Shown here in pieces: positions 33,757-44,560 of a stretch of DNA of 64,000 bases; the stretch's first letter is position 1, and every line of letters starts with the position of its first letter. The stretch comes from Cricetomys ansorgei (lineage: Eukaryota; Chordata; Mammalia; Rodentia; Nesomyidae). Below the pieces are notes generated by a model, which had not been told where the DNA came from, made no database searches, and was given only the letters and a program-made list of their open reading frames with translations. Location: the NCBI GenBank assembly GCA_026225945.1, contig JAMJFZ010001262.1, positions 124,001 through 188,000 of the forward strand. The letters run 5' to 3'. A program made the translations under genes and the position numbers.

Positions 33757-33767
33757 TGGTCTACCTT

Positions 33768-33985
33768 CCTTATTTATTTACTTATTTATTTATTTATCTA
33801 TTTATCTATTTTGTCTGCATGTATGTGTATGGATATGCATGTGCCATACTATGTATGGAGATCGGCAGCCAATTTAGTGGAATTAGCTCTTTCTTTCCAC
33901 TATGTGAGTCCCACTGACTAAACTCCATCACTGGGCTTGACACAGGCACTCTTACCTACTTGGCCATCTCTCAATCTCTCACTGA
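33768..33985 (-). mobile_element. B3-type SINE, diverged
   Basis: The left side is a (TTTA)n/(ATCT)n tail, the antisense A-rich end. On the minus strand the right side (33985-33950) gives GAGAGATGGCCAAGTAGGTAAGAG, a SINE head, followed by the CCATCACTGGG complement and a TGGAATTAG region typical of B3. It is older than the neighbouring B2, whose insertion duplicated bases at its edge. Confidence 0.65.
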
Positions 33986-34079
33986 AAGATTTAGATAATA
34001 ATTTTCAGTACCCTGGAGGCCAGAGGTCTGAGATCCAGCTCACAGCCTGATTGGTTTCTGATGAGGACTCACGTCCTTG

Positions 34080-34205
34080 CTTGTTGCCCCCCCCCCTTTC
34101 TTTATTATCTGAGACATAGTCTCATTATCTATTGCATACTGGCTGCAGACTCTTCAGCCTTTGCCTCAGCTTCCCAAACGCATGTAGCACTGCTCCTGGT
34201 TTGTC
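34080..34205 (-). mobile_element. B1/PB1-type SINE remnant
   Basis: On the plus strand TTATCTGAGACATAGTCTCATTATCTATTGC...GCCTCAGCTTCCCAAACGCATGTAGCACTGCTCC is the reverse complement of a highly diverged 7SL-derived SINE. A C-run lies at its left edge (34088-34096). Confidence 0.55.
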
Positions 34206-34922
34206 CTTTCATTTTATTTAACTTTGCTTTCAACTGGTACATAAAAACACAGAAATTGCATATGCTAGGTGATGGTTCAGTGCATGTATTCATTGTATCA
34301 TCTGGTCAAACATGCCTACATCTTCAAAGATTGATCATTTCTCTATAGCAAACGTGTTAAAAAAATTCCTTCTTCTAGCTTTTTGATGTATAGTATGCAA
34401 GCACTGTTTGGTCAGTCTGCCTTGCAATAGCTCACCAGAACTTTCTACTTACGTCTAAAGTCAGCTTAGTACCCACTGGACAGTCAGCAGTCTCCTCATT
34501 TCTTAAGGCTGCTAACCCTACTGTAATCTTCCTGCCATCATGACCTCATTTAACCTTAATTTTATCACCAACGCTCCATTCCCAAAAACCTTCACAGGAA
34601 AGCACAGGGCCTCAGCACGAGTTTGGGGTCAGGAGGAACACAGGTGTTAAGGTCACAACATTGTCCTGGTTTTCCTTCCTCTGGAGGTTTGCAGATAATA
34701 ATTGGGAATAAAAATAACCTTCACAGATTCCATTTCTCACCTCTTGTTTTATCACAACCTTCCACCACGTAGTCTGTGTGTTCCTGAACTGCTAATCACA
34801 AATGTCCTGTATCTGTCAACACCAGAGTCTGTTTGGGGTTCTAGTCATTCTTGGCTGCTCAAGCATCCAGTGCTGCTCATCATCTTATTCTGTCTTGGTA
34901 TCTTCTGACTTCAAGAAATGGT
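34206..34922. other. Anonymous sequence, no gene seen
   Basis: No recognised gene or repeat; short frames only. Confidence 0.45.
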
Positions 34923-35030
34923 GCTGTCTTTCTCCTTTCTTTTCTCCTCCCTTCCTTTCTCTCTCTTTTTCTTTCTTCCTTTCTCTCTCTCTTTCTTCCT
35001 TTCTCTCTCTCTTTCTCTCTTTCTCCCTTC

Positions 35031-35087
<57 letters not shown>

Positions 35088-35130
35088 TTCCTTCCTTCCT
35101 TCCTTCCTTCCTTCCTTCCTTCCTTCCTTC

Positions 35131-35185
<55 letters not shown>

Positions 35186-35195
35186 TTCTTCTTTC
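34923..35195 (+). repeat. Long polypyrimidine tract: (CTTT)n-(CTTC)n-(CTTT)n
   Basis: About 270 bases of almost pure pyrimidine on the plus strand. The left part (34923-35028) is degenerate CT-rich. The centre is a near mirror image: CTTT units (about 35029-35083), CTTC units (35083-35131), CTTT units (35131-35183). Frames of 135-158 codons through it (Phe/Leu/Ser repeats) are artefacts. Confidence 0.97.
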
Positions 35196-35564
35196 TTATC
35201 TCCTACTAATTCTAGATTTTGTCCTATTCAGTTCTTTTGGATTGTCTTCCTCCATGGCCTCAGAGTCAGAAGTCTATCCCCAGAGATCCTTTTTCAATCT
35301 TTGTCTTTCTCTTCAAGTCAGGCCTAGTGACTATACACATGCTGTTGTTCTCAAATGTAGCCATTTCTCTTCTCTACTGTGATGCAAAGGAATGCCTTTC
35401 CTTCCTGGGCATCCCTATCAATTACCCAAATTACTCCAGTATTTTCTCAGATGGAACTGAAGCCAGTCCCTTTCTTGATTCAGTTAAAAAACAAAAAACT
35501 TTCGGCAATGCAAAAAAATATTTAGTCTCTCATTTCTCTAGGAAAACTATTCAATTGTTTGCTT

Positions 35565-35752
35565 TTTGTTGTTGTTGTTGTTTTTGTTTTTGGTTTTTTG
35601 GGTTTTTTTTTTTTTGTTTTTGTTTTTTGAAACCAGATTGGACTCTAGAGCTCAGTCTGGCTCGGAACTCACTATATAGTCCATGCAAGCCTCTAAATCA
35701 TGGTGATTCTCCTGCCTCCACCTCTCAAGTGTTGGCCTTACAGACATGAAAC
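35565..35752 (-). mobile_element. B1-type SINE, antisense, diverged
   Basis: GAAACCAGATTGGACTCTAGAGCTCAGTCTGGCTCGGAACTCACTATATAGTCC...CTGCCTCCACCTCTCAAGTGTTGGC reads as the reverse complement of B1. The T/G-rich left part (35565-35625) is its A-rich tail. The 35219-35749 frame overlaps it and is not a gene. Confidence 0.75.
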
Positions 35753-35975
35753 ATTATATATGCTTTTATATATAAAATCTCTGCGATGAATGTTTGTATT
35801 TCCCTCCATTCTGAGCAATGTATTGCCTTCTGCCAGTCTCCAGTTACTACCATTTACAGCATATTTCAACTCAAATCGGACACTTCATTATCAGTCTTTC
35901 TTAAAACGCAATGCTAAAACAGTCAAGTACTATGCTCCACATCTGCACTCCTTAGCCTATGCGTTAAGAGATTAT

Positions 35976-35997
35976 TGTCAAGATCATGATCTTGACA
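35976..35997. other. Perfect 22-bp palindrome
   Basis: TGTCAAGATC/ATGATCTTGACA-type sequence with 11-base arms and no loop (TGTCAAGATCA : TGATCTTGACA). It could extrude as a small cruciform or bind a dimeric factor. Confidence 0.95.
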
Positions 35998-36008
35998 CTT
36001 AATACCCT

Positions 36009-36048
36009 ACACACACACATACACACTTGTGTGTGTGTGTGTGTGTAG
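36009..36048. repeat. Inverted (CA)n-(TG)n repeat
   Basis: CTACACACACACATACACAC on the left is followed by a short TT and GTGTGTGTGTGTGTGTGTAG on the right, so the two halves can pair into a near-perfect 18-19 bp hairpin. It lies 12 bases from the palindrome at 35976. Confidence 0.9.
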
Positions 36049-38743
36049 GTAGACAGGCAGCCATAGTTGTCATGGGTTCATGATTGCAATGGTTATGTCA
36101 TGTACAAAATACTGCATTTCATAGCACTTTCTCCATGCTGTGGCTTTTACAGTCTTGCTGCTTTCTTTTATTTTTTAAAAATAGATCAATGGCCTGTGAG
36201 ATGTTTTAGGCCCATCATATAGTCATTTTGCTTAATGGTGACTCACATGAAGGGTTCCCCTGAATTCTAAACAGCTTGCTTCCAAGTCACACTTCTAAGG
36301 AGTGGTTTTTAAAGTGATAAATACAGGAATTATCATTTATTTATATTAAATTTTACCATATAGATTTGAATCTAATATAGTTTACATTGAGATATTGAAT
36401 TGTAGCAATATAAGTATTGCATAATTGTTTTCTGTAACATGTCAACACTCTTAATTTTAATATTTGAAATAGGGACACTTTTAATTTCTGGAACTTTATC
36501 AAATTTATTGATTTTGTTTGTTTATTTCTACCGGGTAATAGTCACCTAAACATAGTCTCCCTAAACATAAACCAAGTGGTAGGTAAACCCATATCACTGA
36601 GTATCTCCAGCTCCAAATTCTTGAACTGGATGAAGTGAAGAGTATTCTCATATCACTGAAGGGGCTATCACACTGCAAGGCTGTGGCTTCACTCAAGAAC
36701 CACTCGGCGAGTGGGTTGGCCCACGTGATGCCACTCATCGCACCAGCTCCCATGACTCATCATCAATTTTGTCACACCAACAACCTACCTGTGAGACTAT
36801 GATGAAAAATCTTTATCAGATATTTATTAAAAATCAATGACATTAAAATCTATATTATTTTCATGCTCCATCAGGCTATCTGTTTTATTTTAAAAACTTA
36901 CTTTAATGTAACTATTCTTCATTGAACTCAATTTTGTATTCAACGACCACTACAATTCCCATTAACTGTTCCACTTTATCACATATCCCACACTTTCTCC
37001 CTTTACCTTGATCTTCAGACAAATTATAATTTGTTTTTCTCTTCATTTTCCATCTTTCTTTGTATAGTACAATAGGCCAGGCCAATGATCAAGAACATTT
37101 CTTTGCTAGAGATTATTTGATTCTGGAGGATTTTGCTGATTTTTGTAGTTTTTTTGTACAATTCTTCAGCATGGTTCATGATATGATAAGAAACACCCCA
37201 TTACTTGAATAATATGAATTCCTCTTCTTGAATAAGCCTTACTACTATGTCATTTAAGATTCCCTCCAAACATAAAACCTGCGCTTTTGTTGTCCTTGCA
37301 AAATAGAGCCTCACAAGTTCAATAATGGGTCTTGGAGTGCAAGTTTTCTTCAGTATTTTAATCCTAGACACATGAGCAGGAGCATATTTCAGGAAACCCT
37401 GATTAGCTACATTATGGGTTTGTATCACACTTTGTTATGCACATTCCAAACACTTTGATTGGAGTATAAATCTGAGCCTCAAGATTCCTTTCCACATTCC
37501 AAAACATTGCTTCAAAATTAAAAGTTGCAGAAACTTCTAATTTTTTTTACACCTTTTCAAAAATATCCTAGCCAAGAAAATATACATGTGTGTCACCATC
37601 TTTCAGTTTTACCTTTTCTTAACTCTGCCTGCTTAATTTGTCATTTGTGCCTTGAGGACCAACCATCATGAGGTGCTCCTTAGCATCTGACCTCTTTCCT
37701 CCTTGAGGAAATTCCTCTCCTGAATCACTGACACATTATGGTGGGAACATTTTCCTTTTCCAAACCTCCATAATCAACACCCAGAAACAACATCTTCAGC
37801 TAAACTCTCTTAAAAAAAAAAAGTGTGATTTTCATGTGTTTGTCCTTGGTTTGTAGCTGTGAAAACTTTTATTCTAGTGAAATGAATTTCAAGCTGTAGT
37901 CAGCAGGTAGAAGGAATTTTACTTTTTTGTGGGAGTTTATCCTTCTTCTTATATTTTACCTAATGATTTCCTAGAAAGTAGAGCTTCTTTAGCAAACTAT
38001 TTAGAGAATCTGAGATGAAGGGGTGCTCGCTCAGAATGGACAGTGGAGCTTCTGGGCCAGACCCTTGAGAATTAATGGAAATAAAGAATATCACCTGTCC
38101 TCCAAAATTGTGATATGTAGCAATTGATTTGACCAGTTATTTTATTTTGGGTTTGACAACCATATAAATTAAAAAGGCCCAACAGAAGGAATAATAAAAT
38201 ATCTCCAGGAGAATAAAACTGAAGTTCCTATGCAATGTCTACAAGAGAGAATCAGATAACAGATACCCTTCATGAATTAGAGATCCCTGTTCTTTAGGGA
38301 CTAAACTGAAATTGTTCTTTAGTTTCATACATCCATGGATGAAATGAGTTGTTGGGTAGTTTTATGAGCCACAGTGGCTGAGGTTGAAGTCATGTGCCTG
38401 ATAGAAAAAAATAACTCTCACATAAGATCACTTCTCATAAGACAATTAACTTGTAGCTCTCAGTGAGGCTGGTTGAGACAGAGAAATATTGATCCTACTG
38501 ATAAGTAGTCATGTTGAAGATCAGGGATGACTCATAGCCCCTAAGTAAGGTTTTATTGCAGTATTCCACATGACAAGCCATTGGTGTGTCCCCACACAAG
38601 ACCAGTCCTACTGAGCAAAGAACACCAAGGATGTACGGGAATAATCCTTCATAAAATTATCCCTGAAACTCAAGTCATGGAAAATGCTGCATTCCATCCA
38701 GGAAAGATGAATTAAAACTTCAGCATTTGATATGTTAAAGGGG

Positions 38744-39094
38744 TGGTGGTTTGAATGAAAATGGCTCCCATTGGCTCATGGGGAGTGGCACTACTAGGAG
38801 GTGTGGCCTTATTGGAGGAAGTGTGGTCTTACTGGAGGAAGTCTGTCACTGGGGGAGGGCTTTGAGGTTTCAGATGTTCAAGTCAAGTCTAGTCTCTTGT
38901 TGCTGCCTGCTGATCCAGATGTAGAGCTCTAGGATCCTTCGCCAGAACCATGTCTGCCTGTGTGCCGCCATGCTTCCTGCCGTGACGACAATGGACTAAA
39001 CCCCTGAATTGTAAGCCAACCCCAATTATATGTTTTCCTTTGTAAGCGTTGCCTTGGTCATGGTGTCGTTTCACAGCAATAAAATCCTAAGGCA
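38744..39094 (+). mobile_element. Rodent MaLR-type LTR
   Basis: Opens TGGTGGTTTGAATGAAAATGGC and continues with GGAGTGGCACTACTAGGAGG, TGTGGCCTTATTGGAGG, CACTGGGGGAGGGCTTTGAGG, ACCATGTCTGCC, ATGGACTAAACCCCTGAA and TTGCCTTGGTCATGGTGTC. This is the full order of a MaLR LTR related to human MST/THE1, ending near GGCA. GTGGCCTTATTGGAGGAAGTGTGG is partly repeated by GTGGTCTTACTGGAGGAAGTCTG, a small internal duplication. The 39030-39284 frame starts inside it. Confidence 0.85.
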
Positions 39095-41236
39095 GGAGTG
39101 TCGTCCAGAGAAGGCTGACATCAAGAGGAAGCAGGTACACTTCTCTCAGTTTCTGAGTGTCTCAGCTATAAACTGGATGAAAGAGAGCCAAACAAATATT
39201 AGGATAGATTTTCACAGATACAGTGAGCACCATGGTTATCACGGACAGTGCAACTTGAACTACACCACATTCTTATGGGAATAACTGGGAAGTTTATGTT
39301 TGGTTCAGTCATTCTTGTTAATAAAACAAACTCAAGATGCTGGAGTTTCTGTGACTCTCACAGTCTACACAGATATTTTGAACAGATAACTTTTAAAGTA
39401 CAGTCTTCCCTAGGCCGGTAGGGAAACAGTGTGTACACAGGCACATTTACCTTCATTTATTTATACTGCTGTATTTTCAAGGAAATTAAAACCAGAAAGA
39501 GGTATGAAATCCACTATGTAAATAACGAACAAGTCCAGTTTTCAATGGAATTGGTATTCTGTCAGGAGACTATCAAGACGCCAGATGCAAATGAATGAAT
39601 GATTTGCTAAAATATTCAATTCCACTCTCAGAAAGCACCTGGCCTTCTTAGATTTCTCAATACACGCCTGTAAACTGGTCTTCAGGATGTGCTCTTCATT
39701 ACCACTCAGGCAAGCCAGTTCACTGGAGTAGAAAGTTACAGGTTCCATACATAACATTAGAGAACTCTATACTGGCAAAAGAAAGTGTTCCAGAAGTTGA
39801 AATACAAAGATTCTTTAATCCTAAACTTCTCAGTGAAGTCGTTTATAGTTTGGCAGGTCTCACATCAAGATCAGATAGTGCTGACTTGGCTTAAGAATTT
39901 TCATTGTCTTCACACAAAAGCAGTGGCTTATTGGCAAGAAATAGCATCAGGGATCATAAAGTGAGTGGCAATCAGAAGATTTTAACTTTTAGTAAAGAGA
40001 TGCTTTGAGGCAAGGAACATGAGTCAGCCTCTCCGAAGAGCAGCTTCTATAGGGCATACTGGATCCAAAGAACATTCTCAGCCACAGATGGATATGTGCA
40101 CTCGGGATGCAACAATCACAGAAGCAGAAGCACTGGCGCTAATATAAACATTTGGGTTTGTATGCTGGTGTCTACAATGTTGTATTTCCTAGATTTACAA
40201 GGAAATGGATTTTAAGTTGTATATAGTGTTTACTGATTTAAGTAAGTTACATTACAGGAATATTTTACTTTAAATAATCTGTAGTCTGTTGATTTTAAAC
40301 TGAACTCGTATTCTCAATAAAGACTCATGTTTGTTTTGGGGAAAGCTAAATTTGCATTGGAAAAGCATTAAAAATATAGGCCACCTGGCAGACGATCAGG
40401 GGAAGAATAGACTGAGCTGCTCCATATCTCCCAAAGTTATGGAAATCAACCTCTTTACTTCTTGAAATGATATAAGAAAGAATATATAATATATACAATA
40501 TGTATGTATACTTTGTATATGAATATATATTCAGTAATTTCCTAGCATCTGCTATTAATTGTACCTTAACCCAGTTGCATATTGACTGGCTATTATACAG
40601 TCCTTCAAGATTTATGTAACACTTACAGCAGTATGATTTATTTACAAAGAGCTTCTTTGATGTTCTCTTTGAGACAGCACAGTGAAGTTGTATGTCCTCC
40701 ATTCAAATACTGTTTAATCTGAATTCCAAATTCAGTCCTGCAAATGAATGCAAATACTCAAGTTCATCTGCCTTGGGTTTGAGACATGTGTAGGTCCCAT
40801 GTAGGTCTCTTTGGACCTATTAAGACTGCCCATGGCTGTCTTCTTTACTACCATGGTTCACCGAAGGCAGTGTTGGTCTATATTCTTCGATACTTTTCTA
40901 CCTAGGATCCAGTCATTATTCCATCAGTTATGTCCCAGTTTTGCTCTAGAAGATTATCCCTCTTTCACTGGGCACAGTTTTGTTATGTAGAATAGTGAAG
41001 ATGCCTTAGCATATAATCCCTTAGCAAAAGGGGATATCCTGATATCTATGGCGAGACTTTGCCTAGGCTATCAGAGACTAACTTGTGAACAGAGAATCAT
41101 GGAGCCCACCCATTACAGTGATAGCCCTTTAAAGACATTTCTACCAGTTCTTATTAGATTGAGATTCTACCTATTCTCTTGACCCTTTTCTTACTACATA
41201 CTTTAATTAGTTTAATTTGTAAACCAACCAATCCAT
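39095..41236. other. Repeat-poor sequence, no gene seen
   Basis: Short frames on both strands, the longest 118 codons (40346-40702, minus) with a Tyr/Ile-rich centre from ATATA sequence. Nothing recognised. Confidence 0.5.
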
Positions 41237-41288
41237 TCTTCCTTTCCTTCCTTCCTTCCTTCTTTCCTTCCTTCCTTCCTTCCTTTCT
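41237..41288 (+). repeat. (CTTC)n microsatellite
   Basis: About a dozen CTTC units with one interruption, in front of the antisense B3. Confidence 0.92.
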
Positions 41289-41299
41289 GTCCTTACACT

Positions 41300-41517
41300 T
41301 TCTTTTTTTTTTTTCTATGTATGGGTGTTTTGCCTGCAATTTGTCTATGCACCATGTGCATACATGGTGCCCACTGAGGTCAGAAGAGGACATCAGATTC
41401 CTTGGGACCAGAGTTGCAGACAGTAGTGAGCTTCCATGTTGGTGCTGGAAACTGAACTCAAGTCCTCTGGAAGAGCAACTCATGCTCTTAACTGCTGAGC
41501 CAACTTTTCAGCCCTTC
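41300..41517 (-). mobile_element. B3-type SINE
   Basis: The T-run at 41304-41314 is the antisense A tail. The right end on the minus strand begins GGGCTGAAAAGTTGGCTCAG and carries AAGAGCATGAGTTGC. The ATGCACCATGTGCATACATGGTGCC section is typical of B3 and forms a hairpin with 9-base arms (41349-41370). The frame at 41179-41562 lies over it. Confidence 0.85.
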
Positions 41518-44199
41518 TTTATTATTTTCCTGATTGAGCTACTAGTTTTCTCTTGCTTGTAAACAAAGAGCCCCAACAGCTGAGTTATGCTGCACAGGCT
41601 ATAAAACCTTCCTTTCTGGAGTACTCGCCTCAGGACCACACGCTCTACTCTCTTCAAAGTCTTTGTTACTTGATGGGTGGCCCAAGAACACAAAGTGGAG
41701 ATCCTGAAAAAGAATACAGCAAGGACAGGAAAAGAGATGAATAAAGATCTTTGTAACAAATATTTAATACTTAGGTATCACTTCCATTTTCCTCCTAAGA
41801 TCGGACTTCCTTAAACTTCTGAACTCCTGACATACCAAAATTAGATCCGACCTCATCAGTAATTCAAATCAGATGTTCATTACGGACCATCAGCAATTCA
41901 AATAAGCACCTGGCACAGTATCGGAGGACTCCACATGTCCCTGCTGCCTTTAGACATAACCCCCCACTTAACTCTTTCCAGCAAAACAACTGTGTGCTGG
42001 TCAGGCTCAGGTGAGATATATCCTATCAGAGATGGTCTGGAACCACCTTCGTGAGCACCAATGTTTCCCCTTTAAAGCTCTCTCCTTCCCTATTTTCTCT
42101 CCTAGACATTTTTGTTTTTCAAATTCTTTCTGTTCTTACCCTCTAGACTTTGGACTTCGGGGGCAGAGCTGAGGTGAAGCTATTTATTCAGGGATACTGT
42201 TTTTCATTAATGTTTGAGTTTATTTATTCTCCTTTATAGACTCTTTATTGCCCAGCATGTTGTCTAGTGACATCGGAACACAATAAATCCTTGCCACATT
42301 TAAAGTTAAGAGTGTATGAACCACTGCAAATCCTCAAGAGCATTCTTCAAACTATGGATCAAAACCCATTTGTTGCTTGTGAAACCAATGAACTAGTTGT
42401 ATGCAGAATTTTAGATAGAGTAGAACTGGATGTTTTCTTTAAAAAATAGGATATATTACAATGTTTTCTTTTGTTGCTGTTTCCAGCACTGAGGGTTGGA
42501 CTTCAGGATGCACAGGAGACTAGCACCCTACCATTGAGGCCAGCCTCAGCCTTTCACTCCTAAAATGTCAAACTTTTATGAACAAATGTTTTATTTTAAT
42601 GCTGTGAAATTCAGCCTAGTCTGCTTGATGAAGGGAGACACAGGGAACATTTGATTGACATTGTCTTTTCTGAGCTTTCTCCTCTCCCATCTAGCCGGTT
42701 TGCCTTGTTAAAAGTTGCTGTGGGACACTTGTGTGCTGGAAGAGCAGTGGAATCTGAACCCTTCACTTTCAGTACTAAGTAAGAGAGTAGTGAACAAGTT
42801 TTAAAAGGTTTCTTTTCAGTACAGTAGCATGGCTATCAACATTGTTGTCTTGCTGTCTCACTTTAATTCTCACCGGAAGTTAAATCCCAGAATGACCCTT
42901 TGAGCTTACTCTGGTTCCCTCTGTAATACTCCCATTCTCTCAGCATACTCCTGACATTTGGATATCCAGGTTCATTGCAATGGTAGTTGAAGAGAAAAAT
43001 CATCTTAATTTAATATCTGCTGCCAGATTCCTCAGATAAATGTTACAAAGCTTACAGTGTTAACACACATTTCTGAAGAAGAGTTTTGCCATAACGGCCT
43101 CGAAATTTAACTCAAACTTCCGCAATTTTATGAATATCGGGCCTATTTCTTCTTCACACAACCCCACTATAGACTTCTCCATCTCCCTAAAGGGTCAGCA
43201 CTCTTTTGCTGTTATTTTGGGGTTCGTTTCTTTGACTAGTGACTGATCTGCACTTTCTTTTTCTTTTCCTTCTTCTTTTCTTCCTTGTAGAAAATCTGTT
43301 CGAAGTCATTTTCTCTCTTTAAATGGGCGATGTTCTGCCCCCCTCAATTTCTTCTCTCAAAGGCCCGAAGCTATCAGGATGCCTGGGTCCTTGCCTTTCG
43401 AGCTTGTTGGTCACCCTTAGATAGTCCTCACTTCACTCAGACTTCACTGAGCACCAATGCAGGAATACATCAGTCTCGCATCTGACATCGTACACTGCCT
43501 CCTGTCTACCTACAAACACTAACAGAAGTTTGCTAGTTTCATCCTTCTTGCATTTAAAGGTTGAGCTCTCGGTCTGGGCTCAGAGTCTACCTTCTTTCTC
43601 TCTAATCCTATCTTTCTCCATCTTTTTTAAACCAACAACGAGTCCCTGCAGCTGCTGCCTTTTCTCCACTTCCAGTTTCCTGACAGGTAGTGCATTGTTC
43701 TCCACTGTCTCCTTGATGTAGAACACAACTCCTGGAAGCTTGTGACATCATACGATAGTTTGGAAGTCTTAAAGGCATACATTTGCGGTTCAAGGGATCT
43801 CGCACCGAACTTTAATAGTAAGATTTTTTATATTTATGCGATACTAAATAGCCAGGTGATTTGGAGCAGAAGAATATCTGATATCCCCACTCTGAATCCA
43901 CTTCCTGGTACTTTATCTTACAATGCTTATCTTCCTGGAAGAGGTCTGACTTCTAGTAGGAACAGCTTGTTTAGTGTCTCTTTACAAATCTAGAGCCCAA
44001 ATCTGTGAAGCAGGTGTTAAGAACATATTCACTGATTGACTGATTTGCTAATTGAAGTCTCTTGGCTTCGTAAAGAGAAGCACTGATGTATCCTGTTTTG
44101 TTTTATTATTCTCAAATTTTACAAAATATCTTTTAAGCAAAGTATCTTTCTAATATCTTTCCAAGAGGTAATTATTGTGTTTTAATATTTACATGCATC
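41518..44199. other. Repeat-poor sequence, no gene seen
   Basis: No coding support. 41800-42310 has short internal echoes (CATCAG.AATTCAAAT... repeated at 41857 and 41888) and a weak LTR-like composition, but no definite ends. 42480-42560 may be a worn tRNA-type SINE. Confidence 0.45.
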
Positions 44200-44560
44200 T
44201 CTTTGCCTAAACAGGCACGAGAGCATTTTGCAAACAGATTTATTACTTATATAGCATGTTCAAATCAATTAAAGTAAAATTCAATTAAAAAGCAGCCACC
44301 TCCAAAGTAGGGCTCAGCAGATGTTTAACGCTCACAGCAACACCTCCCGCAGCAGCACAACTTAAGCAGCAGTGGCGAGCAAAAATGAAGAATTCAATCT
44401 TCTATTTAAGCCACAAGAGCAGCAGGGAGAAGCGGAATGTAATTATCCAAATTAGAAATTCTCTGTGACACTGAGGTCACCATCTCTGCTATTCATGGAA
44501 GGGCCAAGGGATATTTATTGATCGCATGCAGCCAAGAATACTGCGCTGTGTCTGCTGATG
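44200..44560. promoter_or_regulatory. Candidate conserved non-coding block
   Basis: No recognisable repeat, few simple-sequence runs and a cluster of motif-like words: TGTAATTATCCAAATTAG (44439-44456, homeodomain-like TAATTA/TAATCC type), CTATTTAAGCC (44400-44410, MEF2-like) and GAGGTCACC (nuclear-receptor half site). Conservation itself was not measured. The 68-codon frame at 44518-44724 is unrecognised. Confidence 0.25.

Larger units (their letters stand above)
35753..38743. other. Repeat-poor sequence, no gene seen
   Basis: Holds a 22-base palindrome at 35976-35997 and an inverted CA/TG repeat at 36009-36048. The 82-codon minus frame at 36505-36753 begins MGAGAMSG and ends in a polar tail; I do not recognise it and no neighbouring exon signals support it. 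The remainder is AT-rich. Confidence 0.5.

Noticed and set aside
34802..35382. Three overlapping plus-strand frames of 135-158 codons
   Set aside because: They are translations of the CTTT/CTTC tract (Phe/Leu/Ser repeats) in all three frames; no non-repetitive domain exists.
36505..36753. 82-codon minus frame beginning MGAGAMSG
   Set aside because: Considered as a processed pseudogene, but I could not tie it to any protein and there is no poly-A tail or target duplication.
41349..41370. Hairpin with 9-base arms
   Set aside because: It is a normal part of the B3 SINE body.
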